DNA of 64,000 nt, taken from NCBI GenBank assembly GCA_934446675.1, contig CAKSEL010000013.1, positions 1 through 64,000 of the forward strand, written 5' to 3'. Below, one piece after another: positions 53,972 through 62,353 of the stretch. Position 1 is the first letter of the stretch; each line of letters opens with the position of its first letter. This stretch comes from an uncultured Eubacteriales bacterium (GTDB lineage: Bacteria > Bacillota > Clostridia > Oscillospirales > CAG-382). A program made the position numbers and the translations under genes. Under the pieces are notes generated by a model, which did no database searches, was not told the origin of the DNA, and saw nothing but the letters and a program-made list of their open reading frames with translations.

Positions 53972-56900
53972 ATGAAAAAAATGTTTTTCACCGCAGTATG
54001 CGCGTCACTTCTCGCTGCGGCAATGTGCGTAACGTCACAGGCGGCGTTTGAAAAGACAGCCGTATACAAGGACGGACAGTTCACAGACGTGGCACAGAGC
54101 GCATGGTACGCAAATGAAGTAAAGAGCGCGTATGAGCTCGGCTTTATGAACGGCAGCGGCGCAAATCTTTTCTCTCCCGACGGCACAATGACCGTTGCGG
54201 AAGGTATCACAATAGCGTCGAGAGTAAACGCTATCAATTCTTCAAAGACCATTCCCGAAAAGTCCGGCGCGAAATGGTACGATATGTACATAGACTATGC
54301 AAAATCCGCAGGTATTATAAAGGACGGGGATTTTAACTCCTACGACCGCAATATCAGACGTTACGAAATGGCTGAACTTTTCGCAAACGCACTTCCCAAA
54401 GACTATTTTGACGCAAAAAACGACATTTCCGCAATTCCCGACGTCAACGCCGCAGAGCCGTATGCCGATACGCTCCTTACGCTCTACAAGGCAGGCGTTG
54501 TTCTGGGTTCTGACAAGTACGGAAACTTTCTTCCGAACAACCCGATAAAAAGAAGCGAGGCAGCCGCAATTATCAACCGCGTTGCAATTCCGGAAAACAG
54601 ACTTGCCGGCGCCCTCACTCCCGAACCCGAGCGTAAGGAGGCATATTATCTTATAGATAACGTGGAAATGGTACATTCCACAAGAGGAACTCTTAATCTT
54701 GCCTCCGGCTGGAACTACGACAACCGCATAACCGAGGCGGTAGACGCAAAAGGCAAGACCTCAAACGCACTTGCCGACACCTCAAAGACAGGACACATCG
54801 CAATAAACCGCGATATAAAGGTTCAGACCAAGGGCAAGCTTGTGCTTGAAAGCACCCTCTCCATAGCAAGTGCGTCTGCCGACGGCGCCCGCATCTACTT
54901 TACAAACACCAAGGGCGAAAATGTTGCAGAAATATACACAAAGGGCGGCACATGGCACGCCAAAGGCTCGAACGACATTGATACCGGCGTTAAGACCGTG
55001 ATCGGCACATACAACATACGCCTTACCATGAACCTTGATACAAAGGCGGCATATGCCGAGATAAACGGCGCAAACAAGTTTGACTTTACTCTCGGAAACT
55101 TCGGCGACGTTGCAAGAATTTACTATTCCACAACCGACGAAGATACCGTTTCCTTCACTCCGTCCGAAACTCATCTGTATTCCAACTACGCCGTAAACGA
55201 GGCGTTCAGAGCGTCCGGCGTTCCGACAGGCTGGAATACCGCAGGCAAAGTTGATACCGACAGAGGTTCTCTCAGGCTTTCCGACGGCAACGGCGCGTCC
55301 GCCGCATTTGATAAGCTCACCGGAAAAGTTATATTTGAAAGCTACATTCTCGTTCCCGACTCCGCAGCCGACGCAAGAGTAAAGCTTGCCGGAACCGACG
55401 GCGTTGAAATAAAGCTTGCAGGCGGAAACATCTCCTGCGGCAGCTACACACAGAAATTCTTTAACAGCCAGTGGCAGTGCCTGCACATTGTCGCAGACAC
55501 CGAAACCCACAGCGCACAGGTTTACATCAACGGCAAAAAACGTGCAAACACGACATTCGGCGCAGACGGTTTTGACGGCATAAGCTTTACCGTAAACGGC
55601 GGCGACGCATATATCGACGACGTAAAGGTATACAACACCTATGACTACGCAGACTATGTTCCGGCTCCCGTAAAGGCAGAGTCCAAGGACTACAATCTCA
55701 TCATGAGCGTATGCTCGCTCTGGAGAGAAGGCTCTCACTCCGGCTGGGACTTTGTTTCGCCCTATGACGAATGTACTCCCATTCTCGGCTACTACGACGA
55801 GGGTATTCCCGAAACCGCCGACTGGGAAATAAAGTATATGGCGGAGCACGGCATTGATACCATGGAATTCTGCTGGTACGCCGAAAATGGCATAAAGTTT
55901 GACAAGCCGCAGAAAGATCCCCGTCTTATATGGGCGCTGCGCGACGGCTATATGTACGCAAAGTACAGCGACATGGTAGACTTCTACATCATGTGGGAAA
56001 ACGCAAGCTTTAAATCCGCAAAGATGACACTTGATCAGTTCAAGTCCTATCTCTGGGAATACTGGCTCCAGTGGTATCTCACAGACTCAAGATACTTTGT
56101 TATAGATAACAAGCCCGTAATCAACATCTATCAGTACAGCACCTTTATAAATACATTCGGTTCTGCCGAAGAGGCAAAGAAAGTCATAGACTTCATGAGA
56201 AAAGATATAAAGAACTACGGCTATGACGACATAATACTTCTGTTCAGCAATGGCGCGCAGAACGCAGCCGACGTTCAGAAGATTGCATCTCTCGGCGCAG
56301 ACGCATTTGTCGCTTACGGCTGGAACAGCTCATCTTACGATCCCGCTTTCTTAAAGCAGGTTAACGACACCGCCATAAAGAACCTCAAAAACTACAAGAA
56401 CATAGCGTTTATTCCCACCGTTGCAACGGGACGCAACATAATGGGCTGGGAAAACAAGCGCACTCCTCTTTCCACCGTCGAACAGCACGCACAGGTAATG
56501 GAGGATTACAAGGCGCTCTTAAAGACTCAGAACAAAGGCACGTCCTGGCAGGACAAGACGATATACTTCAGCACATGGAACGAGTTTGGCGAAGGCCACT
56601 GGCTCGCACCGTCCGGACTTAACGGTTTCGGTTATACCGACGTCTGGAGAAAGGCGTTCACGGACGCACCCGAAGTTCATGACGACATAGTTCCTACCAT
56701 TAACCAGCACAACAGAATTGCAAAGCTCTACAACGATAACAGAACTCCCATACGTTCATGGCTTGAAGAAGAACCGTCCGAAGTTCCGGCAACCGTCGTA
56801 AGAAAGTACGAGTTCAAGGAACAGGCTGACGTAAAGGCATGGGAATACTACAACATCTCGACCTTCCTGGTAAAGGACGGCGCACTTCTCATCACTGCGT

Positions 56901-58630
56901 CCACAAACGACCCGATGTTCAGAATTTTTCCGAAGCTTGACACTCCGGCGTCCGAAATAGACGTTATACGCGTTACAATGAAATCCGACGTCAACTCACA
57001 GCTTACCGTATTCTTTACAACAAACGTCGATTCCGAATGGAATGCCAACAAGGGCGTATACTCACCCGTAACAAAGAGCGACGACTTTGTGACCTATACG
57101 CTCGACATGAAGTCCAACGAGCTTTGGAAAAACACCATAGATACAATACGTATAGACGCTATCGAGGCTGTCGGAAACGTACAGATAAAGTCCATAGAGT
57201 TCTTAAAGTACGAAACCAAGAGCATTATAACAAAGGTTGACGGCATGGAGCTTGACATCGACAGAGATCACATCTATACCGAAAACAACGAGATCTACAT
57301 CGCAGGCGATCCTTCAAACGGCATTTACAGTGCCTGCAACTTCTACTACGAGTGGAACCGCTTTACCGGAAAACTGTTGTTAAAGACCGCGAACGATACC
57401 GAGTTTGTATTTACCGCCGGTTCCGACACGGCTCTTGTAAACGGAACAGAAAAGAAACTTGCAAAAGCGTTCTATCTGTACGACCACATTCCCGTACTTC
57501 CCGCAAAGTTCATTCTTGACAATGCAAAAATCAAGTATACCTTTGACGGCAAAGAATTTTACATTGACATACGCGGCAAGGACTTCTCGAAGATTGCCGA
57601 TGAACGCAAACTTGGCGAATATGAGTTCAACATCGCGGGCGATACCGAGGGCTGGAAAGCAAACAACGTAACCGCAACCGTTTCGGACGGAAATCTTAAT
57701 CTTGCCGCAACTCCATCAAGCTCCGCCTGGACAGGATATGACCCCGGCATTATTCTCCAGAACGTCACATTTACCGCAGCCAACGTTGAAAAAATAGTTA
57801 TCAGAATGAAGTATGAGCTGCTTGCCAACAAGGTTGACGGTGTCGACAACGGAACGACTGTTTACTTCACCACAAACAAGAACGGCGCTCTCGGAGAAAA
57901 GCTGACCCTCAGATGTGCCTTTGACGACGCAGTTGACGACGGCGACGGATATAAGCTGTTCACCTACAGCACAAGCTCAAACGAAGAGTGGAAAGACATT
58001 ATAAACTTCATTCGTTTCGACCCGTCCAACAATAACGGCGTCTACACAATAGACTATATCCGCTTAATAGCAAAGGACGGTCTGCCGCTTATTGCAACAA
58101 ATGAAGATATTTCCAAGAACAACTCGGCAGCATCTTCAAGACCCGAATACAAAAATCCCATTCCCGAAAGCGCAAAACCGCTTTACACAGTTGATTTCTC
58201 TGCTAAAGCACAGGTTGACGCCATAGGCTTCCATAACGTTTCAATAACCTACGACGATAAGGCAAAGACCGTAACCATGGTTTCAAATCCCGGAACAAAA
58301 GATCCTCAAATACAGTTCCAGTCCGTTCCCGACGTTCTCAACGAAGCGTCGAAATTCAACACCATAACCGTAAGGGCAAAGCTTCCCGACACAACGGCAG
58401 CAACCGCGACGTTCTTCTTCAAAGTTGAAGGCATGGACGCTTACAGCGCAGACTACAAGGCAACCTGCTCTTACAAGACTCTCGGAGTTGACAAGGACGG
58501 CTATTCGCTTATCGTATTCGACTTAAAGAACAACGAGAAGTGGAAAGGCAAAGTCACAGGTATAAGATTTGACCTTGCCGAGCTTGAAGATACATACGTT
58601 GTTGACAGTATCAATTTCTACAAGCTTTAA
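53972..58630 (+). CDS. Giant S-layer-anchored GH99-like glycosidase protein
   Basis: A 1552-residue secreted protein. It has a signal peptide, then three SLH domains (about 32-215: FTDVAQSAWYANEVKSAYEL, KWYDMYIDYAKSAGIIKDGD, PYADTLLTLYKAGVVLG) for cell-wall attachment. Two jelly-roll-like modules follow (about 225-560). A GH99/WbsX-like catalytic domain (about 570-940) has TPILGYYDEG, DTMEFCWYAENG and STWNEFGEGHWLAP, where the NE pair is the likely active-site region. A copper-amine-oxidase-N-like module follows (about 1085-1210) and two more sheet modules end it. GH99-type enzymes attack mannans; the true substrate is unknown. The neighbouring ABC operon may import its products. Confidence 0.85.
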   Translation: MKKMFFTAVCASLLAAAMCVTSQAAFEKTAVYKDGQFTDVAQSAWYANEVKSAYELGFMNGSGANLFSPDGTMTVAEGITIASRVNAINSSKTIPEKSGAKWYDMYIDYAKSAGIIKDGDFNSYDRNIRRYEMAELFANALPKDYFDAKNDISAIPDVNAAEPYADTLLTLYKAGVVLGSDKYGNFLPNNPIKRSEAAAIINRVAIPENRLAGALTPEPERKEAYYLIDNVEMVHSTRGTLNLASGWNYDNRITEAVDAKGKTSNALADTSKTGHIAINRDIKVQTKGKLVLESTLSIASASADGARIYFTNTKGENVAEIYTKGGTWHAKGSNDIDTGVKTVIGTYNIRLTMNLDTKAAYAEINGANKFDFTLGNFGDVARIYYSTTDEDTVSFTPSETHLYSNYAVNEAFRASGVPTGWNTAGKVDTDRGSLRLSDGNGASAAFDKLTGKVIFESYILVPDSAADARVKLAGTDGVEIKLAGGNISCGSYTQKFFNSQWQCLHIVADTETHSAQVYINGKKRANTTFGADGFDGISFTVNGGDAYIDDVKVYNTYDYADYVPAPVKAESKDYNLIMSVCSLWREGSHSGWDFVSPYDECTPILGYYDEGIPETADWEIKYMAEHGIDTMEFCWYAENGIKFDKPQKDPRLIWALRDGYMYAKYSDMVDFYIMWENASFKSAKMTLDQFKSYLWEYWLQWYLTDSRYFVIDNKPVINIYQYSTFINTFGSAEEAKKVIDFMRKDIKNYGYDDIILLFSNGAQNAADVQKIASLGADAFVAYGWNSSSYDPAFLKQVNDTAIKNLKNYKNIAFIPTVATGRNIMGWENKRTPLSTVEQHAQVMEDYKALLKTQNKGTSWQDKTIYFSTWNEFGEGHWLAPSGLNGFGYTDVWRKAFTDAPEVHDDIVPTINQHNRIAKLYNDNRTPIRSWLEEEPSEVPATVVRKYEFKEQADVKAWEYYNISTFLVKDGALLITASTNDPMFRIFPKLDTPASEIDVIRVTMKSDVNSQLTVFFTTNVDSEWNANKGVYSPVTKSDDFVTYTLDMKSNELWKNTIDTIRIDAIEAVGNVQIKSIEFLKYETKSIITKVDGMELDIDRDHIYTENNEIYIAGDPSNGIYSACNFYYEWNRFTGKLLLKTANDTEFVFTAGSDTALVNGTEKKLAKAFYLYDHIPVLPAKFILDNAKIKYTFDGKEFYIDIRGKDFSKIADERKLGEYEFNIAGDTEGWKANNVTATVSDGNLNLAATPSSSAWTGYDPGIILQNVTFTAANVEKIVIRMKYELLANKVDGVDNGTTVYFTTNKNGALGEKLTLRCAFDDAVDDGDGYKLFTYSTSSNEEWKDIINFIRFDPSNNNGVYTIDYIRLIAKDGLPLIATNEDISKNNSAASSRPEYKNPIPESAKPLYTVDFSAKAQVDAIGFHNVSITYDDKAKTVTMVSNPGTKDPQIQFQSVPDVLNEASKFNTITVRAKLPDTTAATATFFFKVEGMDAYSADYKATCSYKTLGVDKDGYSLIVFDLKNNEKWKGKVTGIRFDLAELEDTYVVDSINFYKL

Positions 58631-58677
58631 TTAACTTTTGTTGATGGATTTCATTCATCATACACTCTCTTTTTTGA

Positions 58678-58710
58678 GGGGGACGGTTTCTCGCCGTCCC
58701 TTTCCCTTTT
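58678..58710 (+). terminator. Terminator of the giant gene
   Basis: GGGACGG pairs with CCGTCCC, followed by TTTCCCTTTT. Confidence 0.88.
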
Positions 58711-58738
58711 ATTTATGCTTTGTTTACACCGGCTCGCC

Positions 58739-58767
58739 TTGAAAAAACGGTTTTTCGGTGATATAAT
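58739..58767 (+). promoter_or_regulatory. Promoter of the acetyltransferase gene
   Basis: TTGAAA (58739-58744) and TATAAT (58762-58767) with a 17-bp spacer. Confidence 0.8.
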
Positions 58768-58812
58768 CAAAGTATATACAAAGCGCAAAACCCAAAAGAA
58801 AGGAAAATAATC

Positions 58813-59427
58813 ATGACAGACGCAGAAAAAATGCATTCCGGAAAAATATACAACCCGTCCGACAAGCAAATAGCCGCGCAGCAGGAAAAATGCCTTGACA
58901 AACTCTACGATTTCAACGCGACGCGCCCGACAGAGTCGGCAAAACGCACCGAGATGTTAAAAGAAATGTTTGCCGAGATAGGCGTGGGCTGCTATATAGA
59001 ACCTCCGCTTCACGCAAACTGGGGCGGAAAACACGTACACTTCGGCAAGAACGTCTATGCAAACTTCGGTCTTACTCTTGTTGACGATACGCACATCTAC
59101 GTCGGAGATTATACAATGTTCGCGCCCAACGTCGTTGTCGCAACGGCAGGACACCCCATTCTTCCCGAACTTCGCGAAAAGGCTTATCAGTACAATTTCT
59201 CCGTTCATATCGGCAGAAACTGCTGGATAGGCGCGGGCGCGCTGATAATGCCGGGAGTTACGATAGGCGACAACACGGTTATAGGCGCAGGCAGCGTCGT
59301 AACGCGCGATATTCCCTCAAACTGCGTGGCATACGGCAACCCGTGCAGAGTTATCCGCGAAATAGGCGAACACGACAGGGAGTATTATTTCAGGGATAAG
59401 AAAATAGATTTTTCGGAGCTTGGCTGA
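58813..59427 (+). CDS. Maltose/galactoside O-acetyltransferase family protein
   Basis: A 204-residue acetyl-CoA-dependent sugar acetyltransferase. An N-terminal helical cap contains KMHSGKIYNPSDKQIAAQQE and is followed by a left-handed beta-helix with hexapeptide repeats. The catalytic histidine is in VVVATAGHPILPELR, and the CoA-binding tail is VIGAGSVVTRDIPSNCVAYG. Such enzymes acetylate free sugars. AAAGGAAA precedes the ATG; a single-gene unit. Confidence 0.93.
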   Translation: MTDAEKMHSGKIYNPSDKQIAAQQEKCLDKLYDFNATRPTESAKRTEMLKEMFAEIGVGCYIEPPLHANWGGKHVHFGKNVYANFGLTLVDDTHIYVGDYTMFAPNVVVATAGHPILPELREKAYQYNFSVHIGRNCWIGAGALIMPGVTIGDNTVIGAGSVVTRDIPSNCVAYGNPCRVIREIGEHDREYYFRDKKIDFSELG

Positions 59428-59457
59428 CGGCAATACACGTTTCAATGCAGTCCGACG

Positions 59458-59490
59458 GAGCAGTATTTTTAAGCGTACTGCTCTTTTTTC
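59458..59490 (+). terminator. Terminator of the acetyltransferase gene
   Basis: GAGCAGTA pairs with TACTGCTC around a T/A-rich loop, followed by six T. Confidence 0.88.
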
Positions 59491-59553
59491 TTTGCCCTGT
59501 ACACTCAAATGCTCCTCGCCGACGAAATAATATATTAAATTCCGTACAAAAAG

Positions 59554-59582
59554 TTGACAAGATGTGAACTATGTTATATAAT
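59554..59582 (+). promoter_or_regulatory. Promoter of the bactofilin-like gene
   Basis: Perfect TTGACA (59554-59559) and TATAAT (59577-59582) with a 17-bp spacer. Confidence 0.9.
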
Positions 59583-59623
59583 AGCGGCGTAAGAAAAATA
59601 TTTTTCATAAGGAGAATATTACA

Positions 59624-60769
59624 ATGAAGAAAAAAAGAATTGTCTTGGCAATACTTCTCATGTTTGCGCTTGCATTTACCGCATTTGCACAAAGCAGCTT
59701 TTCCGAAGAAATGATCTCGGAAGACGTTGACGGTTCTGCTTTCTCCGCAGGTCAGAACGCCGGCAGCACCGCCGACGTAAACGGCATACTCTTTGCGGCA
59801 GGCTACAACGTAACAGCCGGAGGAACCGGCGAACACGCACTCCTTGCGGGTTACAGCATAAATCTTTCGGGTGATTACGAAAAAGACGTTTTTGCAGCCG
59901 GCAACTCGGTCAGCATTTCGGGAAATGTCGGACGCGATATATTTGCTTCGGGCAACGCCGTTACAATAAACGGTGTTTGTGCCGGCAACGCATACATATC
60001 CGCAAAAAGCGTTGTAATTGACGGCAGGATCGGCAAAAACCTTTATTTAAGCGCCGAAGAAATTACAATTTCAAACACGGCGGACATTTCGGGACAGCTC
60101 CACTACAACTCCGACGCAAAAATAAACGCCCCGGCTTTTGTGCTGTCCGACGCGTTTGTAACCGAACCGACATACACGCAGGACACTGATGAAGCAAAAG
60201 AATCTGCCGGTATCACCGCAGCCGGCATACTGTCAGAGCTCAAAGGCGCGGCATTCGGTTTTATCGGACTTTTGCTTGCCGCATACATTCTCCTGTGGCT
60301 CACGCCTGTATGGAGCAAGGTTGACGCAAAATACACATCGGCTCCGTTCTCGAAATACGCAAAGGCTTTCGGAATAGGCCTTGCAGTACTTATATGCGTT
60401 CCGCTTGCCTCGGTAATTCTCATGATCACCGGCGTGGGACTGCGCACGGCACTGTTGGTTTTATTCCTGTACGGCGCGGCAATTACGGCGTCTCCCGTAA
60501 TACTCGGATTTATCATAGGTTCGCTTGTTTTAAGGCACGCTTTTAAGCTCAAGCCCTGTTACTATACGGAGCTTGCGCTCGGACTTGCACTTTACAAGAT
60601 TATTTCTCTCATACCCGTACTTTCGCTGATATGCGGCATCATTGCCGTTCCTCTCGGAGTAGGCGTATTTGTCCTGTTTCTTGAAAAAGAAAAGGCGTGC
60701 AGGATTTCTGATCCGGTACAGCCCGAAATTTCCGCAGCACCCGGCAAAAACGGCACCGAGCAACAATAA
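59624..60769 (+). CDS. Membrane protein with bactofilin-like beta-helix domain
   Basis: A 381-residue protein with a signal peptide (cut near AFAQ), then a repetitive domain (about 45-175) of short beta-helix turns such as FAAGNSVSISGNVGRDIFAS and KSVVIDGRIGKNLYLSAEEI, as in polymer-forming bactofilin-type proteins. The C-terminal half has about four membrane helices (about 205-360). Here the polymer-like domain is outside the cell, unlike cytoplasmic bactofilins. A role in envelope organisation is inferred. Strong promoter, single-gene unit. Confidence 0.82.
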   Translation: MKKKRIVLAILLMFALAFTAFAQSSFSEEMISEDVDGSAFSAGQNAGSTADVNGILFAAGYNVTAGGTGEHALLAGYSINLSGDYEKDVFAAGNSVSISGNVGRDIFASGNAVTINGVCAGNAYISAKSVVIDGRIGKNLYLSAEEITISNTADISGQLHYNSDAKINAPAFVLSDAFVTEPTYTQDTDEAKESAGITAAGILSELKGAAFGFIGLLLAAYILLWLTPVWSKVDAKYTSAPFSKYAKAFGIGLAVLICVPLASVILMITGVGLRTALLVLFLYGAAITASPVILGFIIGSLVLRHAFKLKPCYYTELALGLALYKIISLIPVLSLICGIIAVPLGVGVFVLFLEKEKACRISDPVQPEISAAPGKNGTEQQ

Positions 60770-60856
60770 ATCCGGTTACGGTACATAAAAATACAATTCA
60801 CGAGGGTAATTTACAATATTTTTGCAAAATTCCGTTATTTATATGTAGTTGCCCTC

Positions 60857-60885
60857 TTGATTTTTGCATAAATATATGATATACT
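60857..60885 (+). promoter_or_regulatory. Promoter of the SRP RNA
   Basis: TTGATT (60857-60862) and TATACT (60880-60885) with a 17-bp spacer. Confidence 0.75.
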
Positions 60886-60917
60886 TTCCTTTACAAGGGC
60901 ATAATAAGCGTACAATG

Positions 60918-61238
60918 ACTCTTGCGGTATGAAGCAAGGTCACACCAGTCGGGGCAGTAGCGGCGTCCTGAACCTGAAATCCGCTGAAGCAGGGATAGAT
61001 TCCGGACTTGAGGGTCTGTGTTCTTACAGCCTGTCGTGTCGGTTTTGTGTTGAGGTTCGGGCCTTGCGCAATTACTCCTCATGAACCATGTCAGGCGGGG
61101 AACCGAGCAGCATTAAGTGATACGGGTGATGTGCCGTAAGCAAACCTGGGCTGAGCAAAATCGGCAAAGGACGTGTATGGACATTGATTCGATCTTCCGG
61201 TGTGTGATCTTGCTTTGCACCGCAGGGGGTTTTTTATG
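60918..61238 (+). ncRNA. ffs: Signal recognition particle RNA, large Gram-positive type
   Basis: The 5' part has the Alu domain (GGGGCAGTAGCGGCGTCCTG, then AATCCGCTGAAGCAGGG). The apical helix 8 is ATGTCAGGCGGGGAACCGAG with AGCAGC, containing the GGAA tetraloop and the Ffh-binding symmetric loop. TGTGCCGTAAGCAAACCTGGG returns along helix 5. The outer helix pairs CTTGCGGTATGAAGCAAGG with the segment at 61200-61226, and GGGGGTTTTTT ends it. It targets nascent membrane proteins with Ffh. Confidence 0.93.
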
Positions 61239-61274
61239 CTTTGAGAAAGCATGGAACTCATTTTAGTTTTTCAT

Positions 61275-61980
61275 TAAAAAGATAATTTACTGCCATGTGC
61301 AGCTCTATTCTCCAACTTTTCGACGGCGAAAAAGTTGCGCTCTAAAGAGCGTAAACAAAAGCCGTTCGCGGCTCAAACGCCGCCGCGAAAGCGTGGCTAC
61401 GTGGAGGATTTTGCCCTAATTAAGATATTTTTCTCCCCCAAAGCCCTTACCAAAATAACCGCCTTGCTATTACGGTACGTCCGTGTAACTTATGGCAAAA
61501 TCGCCGCGCGACAGGCGCGCGGATGGGGTTGGTTTCTAAACACAACTCAGTTAATATAATGTCAAACTTTTATGCCATGTCACGTCACCGCAAGTGCAGT
61601 TGAGAGCAATATCGCACTTTTATCCTACTAAACATAAAACTAATATTAGTAAAAGTCATCTCGCGTAAGCGAGCTGGGCAGAAAAGCGTGTCCTGTTGAC
61701 TGTAAGATTATATAAAAAGAAACACTTTGCCGATAAAACCGGAACTTTGTACAAAACCCCTTATCGAGCAGCGCGGAGCGTCTGCGAGCGAAGATTTAGG
61801 ATTTCGGAGGCTTGCGGCAGTTTTACCGACAATAATTTGATGTGTGGAGATAGAGCCACGCTTTCGCGGCGGCGTCTGAGCCGCGAACGGCTTTTCGACA
61901 GCTTTTCTCCGTAGAAAAGCGTCAGTACAAAGTTGCACTTTGAAGAATATTTCCCGTTTCCACCCAAAACAGACCTCAAC
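61275..61980 (+). repeat. Mosaic intergenic repeat, copy R7 (A arm then D arm)
   Basis: Left A arm: GATAATTTACTGCCATGTGC, a CTTTTCGACGGCGAAAAAG hairpin, CTCTAAAGAG, GC-rich stem GCGGCTCAAACGCCGCCGCG (61368-61387), TACGTGGAGGATTTTGCC, TTGCTATTACGGTACGTCC and GGGGTTGGTTTC (61525-61536). Centre: CTTTTATGCCATGTCACGTC. Right D arm, inverted: GCGAGCTGGGCAGAAAAG, TCCTGTTGACTG (61691-61702), TTTGTACAAAACCCC, TTTGATGTGTGGAG, the GC-rich stem and CTTTTCTCCGTAGAAAAG. It is the reverse orientation of R2 and R5. No gene. Confidence 0.85.
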
Positions 61981-61987
61981 CGCCTTG

Positions 61988-62245
61988 TCAGCTTTGCTCT
62001 TCCAGATAGTACTGTATAAGCTGAGTTTCAAGCTTTTTTCTGAAATCGGAATTGATAGGGTGAACGGTATCTTTAAACTCGCCGGCGCCGTTTTTACGGC
62101 TGGGCATAACAACGAAATATCTGCCTCCGGCGTTGATAATTTTAACGTCATGGACGGCGAGGCAATCGTCGAAAGTCACGGACATAACGGCTTTAAGCGG
62201 CTCATTATCGAAAGTCTTTCTTATTTTTACGCTTGTAATTTCCAT
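61988..62245 (-). CDS. spoVG: SpoVG family RNA/DNA-binding regulator
   Basis: An 85-residue SpoVG. The core reads VSVTFDDCLAVHDVKII-like strings with GGRYFVVMPSRKNGAGEFKD and HPINSDFRKKLETQLIQYY. In Bacillus it affects septation and sporulation; in other Firmicutes it binds nucleic acid and controls envelope genes. AAGGAG precedes the ATG. It is divergent from murC and its 3' end abuts the mosaic repeat. Confidence 0.96.
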   Translation of the reverse strand: MEITSVKIRKTFDNEPLKAVMSVTFDDCLAVHDVKIINAGGRYFVVMPSRKNGAGEFKDTVHPINSDFRKKLETQLIQYYLEEQS

Positions 62246-62294
62246 AGCAGCAATACTCCTTCGCAGAAAAATAAATTCTAACGTCGGTAGTATC

Positions 62295-62315
62295 TGCCGT
62301 ATACGGCATTTTTAT
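62295..62315. promoter_or_regulatory. 14-bp palindrome between spoVG and murC
   Basis: TGCCGTATACGGCA is a perfect palindrome followed by TTTTTATT. It could be an operator in the divergent promoter region or a weak hairpin with a 4-nt loop. Confidence 0.4.
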
Positions 62316-62353
62316 TCAAAAAACAACTCATTAAACGAAAGGCGGCTTTGACA

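Noticed and set aside
53290..54291. A 333-codon minus-strand frame spanning the end of the binding protein, the gap and the start of the giant gene
   Set aside because: It crosses a terminator and a promoter, overlaps two confident genes antisense and shows no domain.
4846..61980. Insertion sequence with its own transposase
   Set aside because: No frame in any copy has transposase motifs; if mobile, the element must be moved by a protein encoded elsewhere.
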